A stretch of DNA of 64,000 nt from NCBI RefSeq assembly GCF_018812025.1, contig NC_063044.1, positions 75,301,741 to 75,365,740 on the forward strand. The letters are read 5' to 3'. This DNA comes from Megalobrama amblycephala. Lineage: Eukaryota; Chordata; Actinopteri; Cypriniformes; Xenocyprididae. Positions within the stretch are counted from its first letter, which is position 1. Every line of letters begins with the position of its first letter. The notes below the pieces were generated by a model. It saw only the letters and a program-made list of their open reading frames with translations. It searched no databases and was not told the DNA's origin. This document shows positions 11,565-22,325 of the stretch, one piece after another. A program made the position numbers and the translations under genes.

Positions 11565-12178
11565 GTATGTTTAAAGTTATTTATTTGGTCAAAGTTCATG
11601 AAATATAAAACGAAATGTGTTTGGAGTCGAGTATGCAAATGTATTTCTGTGTATTGGTCCATTTATGTGAGTTTTACGCGACGCTTGTCATGGTTTGTGC
11701 ACAGTTAGAAGTTAGCGCAACGGATGTTTCTCTTATTAGGTATGTTCAGTTCTTTAACTCAAATTGTATAAAATTATAGAATTTGTGTAATTGGGTTTAT
11801 AATGTTGTGGACTAAATTTGAATATACTATTATCAATATTATTTTTTTTATCCCCCTTTCATTTTATAATGCATTCAATTGCTTTGCATTTGTATAGTGC
11901 ACTGATTTAACTTTCCTATAGTGGCATTGTGAATGTGTATGATGCTTTGGGAGAATGCTTACATTAATTTGATGCATCATTCATTGCTAATAATAATAAT
12001 ACATATGGAGACAACAATTGACACAGTGATATATAATCAGTAATTTTATTTTAATTTCCTTATTTTATGGGTTTAAATGTATTACACAATGTTAAACTTA
12101 TTTTGCTGTAATATTAGCCTCAGACCGCTGATGAAAACACTAATTTTTCCCCTCTCTTCTTCTAGCCATTGTTGTTTT
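11565..12178. other. No recognised feature; candidate intron
   Basis: AT-rich, no coding sequence. If the donor at 11565 is used, this is intron. Confidence 0.3.
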
Positions 12179-12545
12179 GAAGGAACACTCCACTTTTTTT
12201 GAAAATAGGCTCATTTTCCAACTCTCCTAGAGTTAAACAGTTGAGTTTTACCGTTTTCGAATCCATTCAGCCGATCTCCGGTTCTGGCGGTACCACTTTT
12301 AGCATAGCTTAGCATAGTTCATTGAATCTGATTAGACCGTTAGCATCTCGCTCAAAAATGACCAAAGAGTTTCAATATTTTACCTATTTAAAACTTACAA
12401 ACTTAGTTACATCATGTACTAAGACAGACAGAAAATGAATAGTTGTGATTTTCTAGGCGGATATGGCTAGGAACTATACTCTCATTCCGGCGTAGTAATC
12501 AAGGAGCTTTTCTGCCGTACCATGAGTGCAGCGGCGCAAATGCTT
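12179..12545. mobile_element. Fish interspersed repeat (copy 1)
   Basis: GAACACTCCACTTTTTTTGA, TTAGCATAGCTTAGCATAG and GATTAGACCGTTAGCATC belong to a very abundant teleost repeat with this order of motifs. It is cut on the right where the zinc-finger promoter block begins. No ORF. Confidence 0.65.
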
Positions 12546-12589
12546 AGAAGTGTCATTTATTATAAAACAACCTTATTAACTAATTTTGA

Positions 12590-12740
12590 TTCTTATTTTT
12601 GATTTTGGCTGATCAGCTCCTCCCACATCACTCCCATCAACAGTGAAGCTCCTCCCACACTGGAATTCATCAGTGAAGCTCCTCCCACATCACTCCCATC
12701 ACCAGTGAAGCTCCTCCCACACTGGAAAGGAAACTATAAG
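12590..12740 (+). promoter_or_regulatory. Zinc-finger promoter with four CTCCTCCCAC motifs (copy 1)
   Basis: CTCCTCCCAC occurs at 12617, 12649, 12679 and 12711, each of the last three preceded by AGTGAAG. The block is the reverse complement relative of the region upstream of the orphan minus-strand exon at 55305 (GATTTTGGC(A)GATCAGCTCCTCCCAC shared). Such CT/GC boxes suit SP/KLF-type factors; that binding is inference. The tandem arrangement looks like a duplication of a unit of about 60 bp. Confidence 0.55.
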
Positions 12741-12753
12741 ATGGAAGAAAGTG
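12741..12753 (+). CDS. Candidate first coding mini-exon, orphan copy
   Basis: ATG GAA GAA AGT G is followed by a GT donor (GTACCT, weak). In copy 2 the identical exon at 38696 is in the right phase to join the zinc-finger exon at 44758. Here no finger exon follows before the N gap, so this copy is either an orphan or the same locus on another haplotype. Confidence 0.3.
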
Positions 12754-13170
12754 GTACCTGTTTTCTTTATTTCACAAAAATATATATATTTTTTTTTTTA
12801 TTGTGAGTGTACACGGATATGATTAAACTCTTTACAGTTTATGTATGACCAAAATTGAGTATTTTAAGTTGTTTTCACTGGTGTAAGGAAGCGGATGAAG
12901 TGATCACGCCGGCGCCTCGCGCGCACACGTCAATAACACTGCCTGACATCGCACTAAAAATGGCATACTTTATACCAAGAAATCGATTGTTTTGAATACT
13001 TATGTAAATGGTGGTCTCAATATGTTATATTGTTGTATATTCCTTTATATTATCAGGCTGCTGATGAGAAATGATCCTCAGCACCAGTTACTCAACTCCA
13101 CCATACACACACACACACACCTATACACGCCTATATTACTAACAATACGACATACAAAATTTTCTTTTAA
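12754..13170. other. No gene; CpG patch and (CA)n
   Basis: It holds a small CG-rich patch at about 12905-12945 and a short (CA)n run near 13108. It probably represents the start of the intron after the candidate mini-exon. No ORF with support. Confidence 0.4.
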
Positions 13171-13288
13171 AGGTGCCATAGAATTGAAAATTGAATTTAC
13201 CTTGGCATAGTTAAGTATCAAGAGTTCAGTACATGGAAATGACATACAGTGAGTCTCAAACGCCATTGTTTCCTCCTACTTATGTTTA

Positions 13289-15169
13289 CAGAGGTGGGTG
13301 AAGTATCCAAAAACTGTACTCAAGTAAAAGTACAGGTACTTATATATTTAAATAATCTATATTTAAATTATTATCATAATTAGCATCTTTGCAACAAACA
13401 CAAAAGAGACGAGCATTATTTCTGGCATCTGTAGCCCAAATATCACTTCAAGTCTTTTGCTTTGTATAATAATAATGTATACAGCTACATTTGAAAGAAG
13501 AGAGAAACTCGATGTGCTCACGCTCATAACATCTGAACACAAACAATGATCAAATGCACATTGACGGATCATCTTCTGTTTGTTCTCCAAAATGTAATCA
13601 AATGTATTATTCTGCAGGCGCGTGTAAACTGGTTAATTGTGTCAAGGCAAAGGCGTTCATTTTAAATACGAACAGGTCGCCGGCGCGGCCACTGCGCAAC
13701 CGGGTGTTCATTTCATAATCTCTGAACAATGGTAGCTTATTTAATGTATAAATAAAGATATATGTCCATAAAAACGGTAAAGAAATGCTACATACTGTTA
13801 TCGTGGCGTAGGAATAATCTGCTTGGTTGTAATATGTTGGCTATTGGCTGTATGAATTTAAATCAAATTAAATCAATAGTAGCCTACCTGTGGAATTGTT
13901 CACAGACAGCATACGCAGTTCAACTAATAAAGACCTTTGTCGCTGGCAAACAATTGATGCATTTGCAGATTTGCTTTTAATTGACTGTAGATCCACTGCC
14001 ACTTCATAGAACACTCCGAGTGAGAAACCGCTTCCGTCGATTCAGCGCGTGCAGGAACTGAACTGAACCAACCAATTTAGACAGTTTTGCCAACTTGTTT
14101 GATCAAGTCTTTGAACAGAATCGACTCAAAAGAGTGATTCATTTCTTAATAGGGCATCGTTCATGAAAAAAGAGACAGCGTGCTTTAGGGATGTAACGAT
14201 GCATCTGGAACAGGTTGAAAATCGATTAAAATATGTGACTATTCAAGTCGGTTGAGATGCTAAATGAATCGCGATACATTTGGGGGCGGGGGGTTATATG
14301 AATGTATAGCTGAGGAGAACTGACTGTGTTCAGAAAAGTTTAGATGGTATTTTCTTTTCATCTTACTTCCATACAATGGCTTTTAAAATAGTTTTAGCGC
14401 ACAGCGCTGTTTGTTTAGAGCGGTAACCATGGAAGCGCTGTATTGCCGCTGTTCCATAAGCGCCACCTGCTGTCAGACAGTGAATTTGCGTTCTCATGCA
14501 GCCCTTCTGCTCTTATGAAGTTTTATGTAGCATAATTTCACAAAGCTAAAGTCTGAACATTCTGTTTTTGCTTCAGATGTTAAAAATTATACAATCTAAT
14601 TTAAATTAAAAACTGCTCAAACAGCATCTTTGTTGGGATTGTGATTAAAATGCAGTGGTTGCCTCTAATTTTAAATGGCTACAGATAGTTCAGCCTGTAA
14701 TAGAGCAAATAAACGTCTTGTTCATGTACTCATATGAAGAGATTTCTTTTATTTGTATTATTTATTTATTTATTTATTTGATTTAGGATTTGTTTTAAAA
14801 TTTCAATTTAGTTGTTATAAAGATATTTCAATTTCACAAAGAAATATACAGCATTTTGTCTGAGAAATAATAAAAAGACACTTTCTCATTTAAATCTCAT
14901 TTTGTTAAAAAAAATCGTGAGAAAATCGAATCGTGAAACCAGTATCGTGAATCGTATCGAATCGTGAGTTGAGTGAATCGTTACATCCCTAGCGTGCTTA
15001 GAATAAACTACGCATTTACAGTATTGCATTGAAAATAAAGTAACGAGAGGAACAATGTGGGAAAGTAAAATTACCCACATTTAAATCTACTCTAAAGAGT
15101 ACAAATTTTCCAAAAAACTACTCAAGTAAATGTAACGAAGTAAATTTACTTCGTTACTACCCACCTCTG
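13289..15169. mobile_element. hAT element inside the TTAA element (copy 1)
   Basis: Left end CAGAGGTGGGTGAAGTA with ACTCAAGTAAAAGTA; right end ACTCAAGTAAATGTAACG ... CCCACCTCTG. The flanks TATGTTTA and TTTGTTTA match at 7 of 8 positions, an aged hAT TSD. It is absent from the relative at 60458. No transposase ORF is present. Confidence 0.88.
14186..14991. mobile_element. Innermost hAT MITE, 806 bp (copy 1)
   Basis: The inverted ends begin TAGGGATGTAACGAT and end ATCGTTACATCCCTA, with a perfect 8-bp TSD GCGTGCTT (14178-14185 and 14992-14999). This is the third level of nesting and therefore the youngest insertion of the three. Confidence 0.92.
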
Positions 15170-16181
15170 TTTGTTTAAAAGACCTCAGAATCTCAACATA
15201 ACACAGTCGGGATCATTAATATGAACGCCCCCAATATTTGCATATGCCACCCCATGTTCAAGGCATTAGACAAGCCAGTATTAACGTCTGGATCTGTGCA
15301 CAGCTGAATCAACAGACTAGGTAAGCAAGCAAGGACAATAGCGAAAAATGGCAGATGGAGCAATAATAACTGACATGATCCATGATATCATGATATTTTT
15401 AGTGATATTTGTAAATTGTATTTCTAAATGTTTCGTTAGCATGTTGCTAATGTACTGTTAAATGTGGTTAAAGTTACCATCGTTTCTTACTGTATTCACG
15501 GAGACAAGACTGTCGTTATTTTCATTATTAAACCCTTGCAGTCTGTATAATTCATAAACACAACTTCATTCTTTATAAATCTCTCCAACAGTGTGTAATG
15601 TTAGCTTTAGCCATGAAGCACCATCAAACTCATTCAGAATCAAATGTAAACAATCAAATAAATACTATACTCACTTGATCCGAAGCATGCATGCAGTATG
15701 CATGACAAACATTTTGTAAAGATCAATTTGAGGGTTATATTAGCTGTGTGAACTTTGTTTATGCACTGTCTATTACAGTCACAAGCTCGATGGGTAGGGA
15801 GCACGAGATTTAAAGGGGCCGCAGCCTGAATCGGTGCATAGTTAATGATGCCCCAAAATAGGCAGTTAAAAAAATTTATTAAAAAAATCTATAGGGTATT
15901 TTGACCTGAAACTTCACAGACACATTCTGGGGACACCTTAGACTTATGTTACATCTTGTGAAAGAACGTTCTAGAGCACCTTTAAGGTCTTTTTTCATAA
16001 TATAACTTCAAGTAAACATTTAAAAAAAAAAAACATACCAAGAGGGGACTTGCAACTCTGATATACCTATCCAACAGGGGACCTCCATAGCCTGCAATCG
16101 AGCTGTGTGTGTGAAAGGTGAACTGGCACTGAAGTCATTATGCAACTTCATATAATTATATAATGTTCGCACAGGCATCAG

Positions 16182-17181
16182 NNNNNNNNNNNNNNNNNNN
16201 NNNNNNNNNNNNNNNNNNNNNNNNNNNNNNNNNNNNNNNNNNNNNNNNNNNNNNNNNNNNNNNNNNNNNNNNNNNNNNNNNNNNNNNNNNNNNNNNNNNN
16301 NNNNNNNNNNNNNNNNNNNNNNNNNNNNNNNNNNNNNNNNNNNNNNNNNNNNNNNNNNNNNNNNNNNNNNNNNNNNNNNNNNNNNNNNNNNNNNNNNNNN
16401 NNNNNNNNNNNNNNNNNNNNNNNNNNNNNNNNNNNNNNNNNNNNNNNNNNNNNNNNNNNNNNNNNNNNNNNNNNNNNNNNNNNNNNNNNNNNNNNNNNNN
16501 NNNNNNNNNNNNNNNNNNNNNNNNNNNNNNNNNNNNNNNNNNNNNNNNNNNNNNNNNNNNNNNNNNNNNNNNNNNNNNNNNNNNNNNNNNNNNNNNNNNN
16601 NNNNNNNNNNNNNNNNNNNNNNNNNNNNNNNNNNNNNNNNNNNNNNNNNNNNNNNNNNNNNNNNNNNNNNNNNNNNNNNNNNNNNNNNNNNNNNNNNNNN
16701 NNNNNNNNNNNNNNNNNNNNNNNNNNNNNNNNNNNNNNNNNNNNNNNNNNNNNNNNNNNNNNNNNNNNNNNNNNNNNNNNNNNNNNNNNNNNNNNNNNNN
16801 NNNNNNNNNNNNNNNNNNNNNNNNNNNNNNNNNNNNNNNNNNNNNNNNNNNNNNNNNNNNNNNNNNNNNNNNNNNNNNNNNNNNNNNNNNNNNNNNNNNN
16901 NNNNNNNNNNNNNNNNNNNNNNNNNNNNNNNNNNNNNNNNNNNNNNNNNNNNNNNNNNNNNNNNNNNNNNNNNNNNNNNNNNNNNNNNNNNNNNNNNNNN
17001 NNNNNNNNNNNNNNNNNNNNNNNNNNNNNNNNNNNNNNNNNNNNNNNNNNNNNNNNNNNNNNNNNNNNNNNNNNNNNNNNNNNNNNNNNNNNNNNNNNNN
17101 NNNNNNNNNNNNNNNNNNNNNNNNNNNNNNNNNNNNNNNNNNNNNNNNNNNNNNNNNNNNNNNNNNNNNNNNNNNNNNNNN
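16182..17181. other. Assembly gap of exactly 1000 N
   Basis: The round length indicates a placeholder of unknown true size. It coincides with the right end of duplication copy 1, so the contig order here is not proven by sequence. Any ORF drawn across it is meaningless. Confidence 0.99.
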
Positions 17182-17199
17182 TTTTTTTGCTTTGTTTAG

Positions 17200-18633
17200 G
17201 AATGTGGCTGCTTCACGATCGCCGTCACCAGCACCGCGCACAGGGGCACGCAGATCTCGGTCAGTTCTCAGTGCGATCGAGAATCATACAGAGTAAGTAT
17301 ATTTTACAGACATAACTGTATACATCATCTCAATTCAAAACGTATATGTACCTGTATGGCATTACAGAAACTGTTGTCTTTGTTGTGCGTGGTGATACTA
17401 TAGAACTCATGAGTTTTCAGACTATATTTTAGCTAGCTTTTGACAGCTTACAGAAAATATTGCCATACAATGTCACTTACAAATGTTTGTATATATACTC
17501 AAGTATAAATACTTGTAATGTGATATTCTGTAAACATATTTGAAATATATTTCACCTAGTTTTAGTTAGTTTATCATACACATGGTCTACAGAACATCAA
17601 TAGATAAAATTTGTCTGTCCTATGGCCCATCATCAACATGTAAACATATATTGCGCACCCATAATCGCTAATTGCCCATCAGTTTACTTTGGGCAATGTA
17701 TGGTAACAGTTTTTTGTTTTGTTTAGGAATCTGAAACTGCTGTCTTTGTTATGCATGGCTATAGTGATTGTGTTATCAGCATGCTCACATTTTTTTTTTT
17801 CTCTACAGATGTGACAATGAAAATATCCAAGCACCTGTTCCACAGAGAGCTAAGGCAAACAACAGGCGATCCACTCTGTCATGGAAAACAGACGGATGTT
17901 GATATGGTTCCACATACGCTGCGATTCCTGCCCGCCCATGAAACTGGACCACAACTGAGCTCTGCTGAGTCACATTCTCCAATGAGTCTGTTCAAACTCT
18001 TTTTTTCGGAAAGAGTCCATCAGATGGATTCGGGATGGACATCTTGTATTTGTGAAGTGGATGGACACACGAGAGGTATCTGTCTGTTCTACCATCCATT
18101 CTGCTCATTCAGGAGACTCTGTGCAGAGGAGGGTGAAATCACAAGGAACATGAAGGACAAAGACATTTCCATGTCCTGCACCTGTGACTGCATACAACAA
18201 ACACATGGGGGGCGTTGACCTGTCTGATCAGCTGATTCAGTACTACACAACACAGCACAAAACCATGAAGTGGTACAGAAAGATCTTTCTGCACTTCTTG
18301 GATATTGCTGCTACCAACTCTTTCATTCTGCACAAAGAGCTACATGGTAACATGTCCCATAAAGAGTTCATGGAGCAACTTGTCACAGAGCTCTGTGGTG
18401 TGTCACAGAAAGCAGCACCAAAACGGACCAGCAGTGACCATGTACCAGTTCCCGGAGCTGAGCTGACCTCCGATGGCAGGAATGTTGCAACGGTTGGTCG
18501 CCAGAACTGTGTGCATTGCAAAGAAGTGCGTGGCAAAAAACAACTAACACCTTGGAAATGCCAGGCATGTGGTGTTCACTTATGTCTTCAGTTGAACAGG
18601 AACTGTTTTCAAGAGTGGCACAAAGATGAGTGA
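17200..18633 (+). pseudogene. Degenerate piggyBac transposase gene (PGBD-like)
   Basis: Two exon-like parts are visible: 17200-17292 (AG acceptor before it, GTAAGT donor after it) and from 17809 (CTCTACAG acceptor). The second begins with an N-terminal stretch that ends in LFKLFFSE (about 17980-18010), the start of the piggyBac DDE domain, and then jumps directly to [18 protein letters not shown] and MGGVDLSDQL, which belong near the end of that domain. The catalytic middle is therefore deleted. There is also a frameshift near 17893 and a TGA at about 18148. The last 150 codons (18184-18633) are open and include KTMKWYRK and a C-terminal cysteine-rich motif (CVHC, CQAC, HLC). The family cuts and pastes at TTAA; this copy cannot be active. 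Confidence 0.85.
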
Positions 18634-19499
18634 CTGTGTTCAGATGTGTGCGCTCTGTTGACCACCACACCACTGACCATTGAGCTGGCAAAGAACATTA
18701 CTGTCCCTGTCCCCTCCATCCTGGACATTTTTCCTGCATGAGCAGCTCTTACAGCTCTTACAATGGGCCAAACCACCCAACCTAGACTGTAGATTGTCTT
18801 CCACTAAATGTTATTTTATGGTAAAAATATAGTTTTTGTGTTACATAGGTATAAGTAGAATTATATAGGTTATGTATTTCTTTGTTTCATGCACTACACT
18901 ACCAGTCAAAAGTTTGTACACATTTTTAATTTTTTGAAAGTCTCTTATGCTTATCATGCTCAATAAAGCTGAATTTTCAGCACCATTACTTCAGTCTCCA
19001 ATGTCACATTATTTGTTCAGGCTGCCTCACAGCATTCCACTTTGATGGGCCGTTAGCCACTGGGGGAGTGTCCTTTGTCTCCCCTGGTGTGAATCACATA
19101 AATATTCATGGCCATCACCACTCCCACGCATACAGCAGTGCTGACACAAAAACTGACTTAGAAAATTCAAATCATTATATTGTTGTTTGTGTTAAAGTGT
19201 TCAGAATAATCTTTACATAATTGCGTAGTAAAAATTCTAGCCTACAAGCTTGATAACTCAAAAGTCTTATGAACAACTATTCAGAATATGTTTTATGGCC
19301 TTATTGCAAGGAGATTTTTTTCCCCAAAACTTACTAACCACGCATAATCTTTATTTTAAAAAAATGCAAACATGTATATCTATATTGCTCACATATTATT
19401 GTAGCAGAGTTTGTGCTGAATACAGCAAAATTACATGTTGGGCAATAGTATGATATAAGTAGCTGAAATAAGCACAAATGTCAGAGCATGTCAAAACAT
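18634..19499. other. No gene; repeat debris between piggyBac and LINE
   Basis: After the piggyBac stop comes short unique-looking sequence, the fish repeat fragment at 18889-19020, and about 480 bp of AT-rich sequence with no recognisable ORF or domain. Confidence 0.5.
18889..19020. mobile_element. Fish DNA-repeat fragment, internally deleted
   Basis: CACTACCAGTCAAAAGTTTG, AAAGTCTCTTATGCT and GCTGAATTTTCAGCA...CAGTCTCCAATGTCACAT are hallmarks of a very abundant cypriniform interspersed repeat. The middle found in other copies is missing. Confidence 0.6.
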
Positions 19500-20831
19500 C
19501 TCAAGGGCCCCAAAATCACTCAGACCTCACTTTCTCCCTCCACGTCATATAATGATTTTCCTGATCAAATTTTGGTAAAAGATAGCCTTATTACTAATAG
19601 GACGGACATGGTAAATGTTTTTAATAAGCATTTTATTTCTTCAGGTTAAATTTTTAATGAAATTCCTCTGAGTGATATACCAAATCCATCTCCTCTTCTG
19701 AGAGAAGATAGCCCTACTTTTAGATTTTCTCCTATTTCACGAAGTGAAGTTTTGAAGGCTTTAAAAAATCTGGACATTAAGAAGTCTGCAGGGTCTGATG
19801 AAGTTGAGCCATATTTTTTTAAAGTAGCTGCCAAGATTATTGCTGGCTCATAAGCATATATTTTCAATTTATCATTAGAACAGAATGTTGTTCCTGATGT
19901 CTGGAAATCTGCCTTGGTTGTACCCCTGCTGAAAGGTGGAGATCCAACCAATTTAAATAATTATAGACCGATTTCAAAGTTATCAGTGATTGTTAAAATT
20001 TTAGAATCGATTGTTAGTGAACATCTAAAGGAATTTTTGTCTAGAAACAGCATCTTGTTCAGGTATCAGTCCGGTTTCAGAAAGAATCATAGTACGGTGA
20101 CTGCCACAATGAAGGTTTTAAATGACATTACCTGTGCTTTAGATAATGGAAGATCATGTGATGCAATGTTTATTGATTTGACTAAAGCTTTTGACACTGT
20201 CAATCATAATATTCTTTTATCGCGTTTACATAGTATTGGTCTTTCTGAAACTGCATTAGGCTGGATTAGGAATCACTTAAAGAACAGGTGTCAAAGGGTG
20301 CAAATTAAGGGGTTTCTTTCTGATAAGCTTAGTATTGAATCTGGTGTGCCACAGGGGTCCATTTTGGGTCCCCTGTTATTTACATTGTATATAAACAATC
20401 TTGGTGATAATTTATCAGATGCAAGTATTCATTTATATGCTGATGACACTATAAATAATCCTGCATTGATAGCTGTATCTTAAAGTTACAGGAAGCATTT
20501 GTAATACTTCAGCGTAACCTCATCTCTTTAAAACTAGTTCTGAATGATAAGAAAACAAAATATATGGTTTTCTCTAGAAAATGTATGTGCGAATCCTTTA
20601 CCATCTCTTTACAGTCTGCAGGGTAATTCTATAGAATTAGTCTCCTCTTATAGATACCTAGGCTTTGTGTTGGAAGAGGACTTATCATTTAAGTTACATA
20701 TTAAACATTTGTTGTCTAAGTTAAGGTTACAGCTGGGGTTTTATTTTCGGAGTAGTGCTTGTTTTTCACAGTCAGCCAAGAGAAAGCTGGTGGAAGCTAC
20801 CTTCTTACCTGTCCTAGATTATGGAGATGTT
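19500..20831 (+). mobile_element. CR1/L2-like LINE, 5' part before ERV
   Basis: The translation shows the reverse transcriptase of a non-LTR element: NNYRPISKLS, SGFRKNHST, FIDLTKAFDTVNH (first catalytic Asp), GVPQGSILGPLLF and HLYADDT (catalytic Asp pair). Longest open stretch 19914-20483. The endonuclease domain is missing, so the element is 5'-truncated; the exact start between about 19450 and 19550 is uncertain. In-frame stops lie near 19648 and 19850, and a frameshift follows YADDT. At 20831 the ORF is split by the retrovirus and resumes in frame at 27734. Confidence 0.88.
20828..20831. other. ERV target-site duplication, left
   Basis: TGTT before the 5' LTR equals TGTT at 27730-27733 after the 3' LTR. 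Removing the provirus and one TGTT restores an open LINE frame reading Asp-Tyr-Gly-Asp-Val-Phe-Tyr across the junction. Confidence 0.85.
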
Positions 20832-21268
20832 TGTTGTGGAAATTTTAATTTTTCATATGCTTTTTACCTGTATTCTTGTGAAATATTATGCTTATGGAAC
20901 ATGATATGATGTTGGCTTCATTGGTAATGTTTAACATAGTGTTAACATAGATGTTAGAAATAGAAAGAGCAAGATATGGTATGGGGACATGCAAGATGTA
21001 TGTTAAAAACATGTCTGTGCTAACAATGTGTGGAAAGTTACAACCACTAAGAGATGCTCCAAATATGGTAAAAGGACAGAGGCTTCGGCCTTAGAGGTTA
21101 GAGATATAAAAGTGAGGGGAAGCTTTCGTTCTTGGTCTTACACTCTGCAGCTACTTGTGTTTCTGTATGACCTGTCTGACCTTTCTTGCAAGAAATAAAA
21201 GCTTTAAAGACAATTGGACATATTTGTCTCTTATGCAGTAGAGTCGGAGTTGATTTTTTGCCACAACA
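20832..21268 (+). repeat. 5' LTR
   Basis: TGTTGTGG...CCACAACA ends. TATAAA at 21105, AATAAA at 21194, so the promoter and polyadenylation signal are about 90 bp apart, implying a short R. Directly followed by the primer binding site. Confidence 0.93.
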
Positions 21269-21271
21269 ATT

Positions 21272-21290
21272 TGGTGTCAGGAAGTGGGAT
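21272..21290 (+). promoter_or_regulatory. Primer binding site, tRNA-Leu type
   Basis: TGGTGTCAGGAAGTGGGAT, three bases after the LTR, resembles the complement of the 3' end of a leucine tRNA with one extra A. This primer is known from several vertebrate retrovirus groups. The match is from memory, not a search. Confidence 0.7.
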
Positions 21291-21819
21291 TCCTTGGATG
21301 TGCCTTTTGGACCCGAGAGCGGACGGTGACTGATCATCCTGGACTTAATAGTAGTCTCAGCCCTACCCCGAATAGATTAAGGGATGAGGGGCCGACCGCC
21401 AGGGTCCAGAGGGGGACACCACTGGAATCAGAAAACGAGCCCAGGTGGCTACACGACTCTCTGGTAAGAGATAAATTAAAATTTTATGGGGAATTAAGAG
21501 AAAGTGTGATTTGGTAAAATTTGGAAGATTAGGAAACATAGGAAACTGAAATTGAAAAATTTGTGATTTAAGTGATTTAAATATGAGTTTATGTGGATAA
21601 AATAAGTTTTTTGAATAGAAAAAGTGAAAAAAAAGGGGAATTTATTATTTGGTAAATAAGTAATTAGGAACCGGGACGAACCATTTTGACTGCTCTGGCT
21701 GACTCGGTGGTCGCGGTCCGGAAGGTTTTATGAGGGATTGAGATCAGCTGCTATAATAGTTCTCCAGGGAGAATTTTTGAATTGCCTCGTGCGAGCTGGA
21801 ACAATCTGCGGTCATACTG

Positions 21820-22320
21820 GAACAAGATTTTGAGATTATGCCCAACCACAGCCGGATGTTGTGGTTTATGAATTTGTCATAGAATTTTGGGATTGAGCCC
21901 ACCTACAGCCAGAAGTTGTAGGTTATAAATTTGTGACAAATTCTGGGATTGAGCAGTGGAATGCTGTAGTTTTATAAAATTGTGATAGCAGAAGGCGGAT
22001 TGAGCCAGGCTGCATGACGTGGACAGAAAAAGCAGTGTGATCAAGACGTTCCTGAAACTGACCGCGTTTGGCAGTAAGAGCGCTTTCCAGGGAGGGAGAT
22101 TCGCGGAACGAATCTAGGCTGGGTCATACTGGAACAAAATTTTGAGATTAAGCCCAACCATAGCCGAAAATTTTTTTTTAAAAGACAAAAAAAAAAGAAG
22201 TTGTGGTTTATGAATTTGTCATAGAATTTTGGGATTGAGCCCACCTGCAGCCGGAAGTTGTAGGTTATAAATTGTGACAAATTCTGGGATTTAGCAGTGG
22301 AATGCTGTAGTTTCATAAAA
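21820..22320 (+). repeat. Tandem duplication in ERV leader
   Basis: The block with TTTTGAGATTATGCCCAACC, GTTGTGGTTTATGAATTTG and AATTCTGGGATTGAGCAGTGG at about 21825-21985 recurs at about 22138-22325, separated by about 150 bp. An A-rich run interrupts the second unit near 22175-22195. This is the untranslated leader or start of gag, and no ORF runs through it. Confidence 0.7.
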
Positions 22321-22325
22321 TTGTG

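Larger units (their letters stand above)
13171..15981. mobile_element. TTAA-flanked MITE interrupted by hAT (copy 1)
   Basis: Inverted ends AGGTGCCATAGAA and TTCTAGAGCACCT are flanked on both sides by TTAA (13167-13170, 15982-15985), as for piggyBac- or Kolobok-type elements. Without the hAT and its duplicated target it would be about 922 bp. An uninterrupted relative of 938 bp, inverted, lies at 60458-61395 and supports the boundaries. Confidence 0.88.
1..16181 (+). repeat. 16.2-kb direct duplication, copy 1
   Basis: This whole segment recurs, in the same order and orientation, at 25862-42136. The offset is 25861 at the start, about 25965 near 5.6 kb and about 25956 after 13 kb, so the copies differ mainly by small indels and microsatellite lengths. 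Every transposon insertion and TSD inside is shared, so the duplication, or the split into haplotypes, is younger than all of them. Copy 1 stops at the last base before the N gap. The left edge is outside the window. Confidence 0.97.

Noticed and set aside
16156..17296. Long ORFs on both strands across the gap
   Set aside because: They consist almost entirely of N translated as unknown residues; no coding evidence.
18139..18691. Minus-strand ORFs of 64-102 codons
   Set aside because: Shadow frames of the piggyBac C-terminal coding strand.
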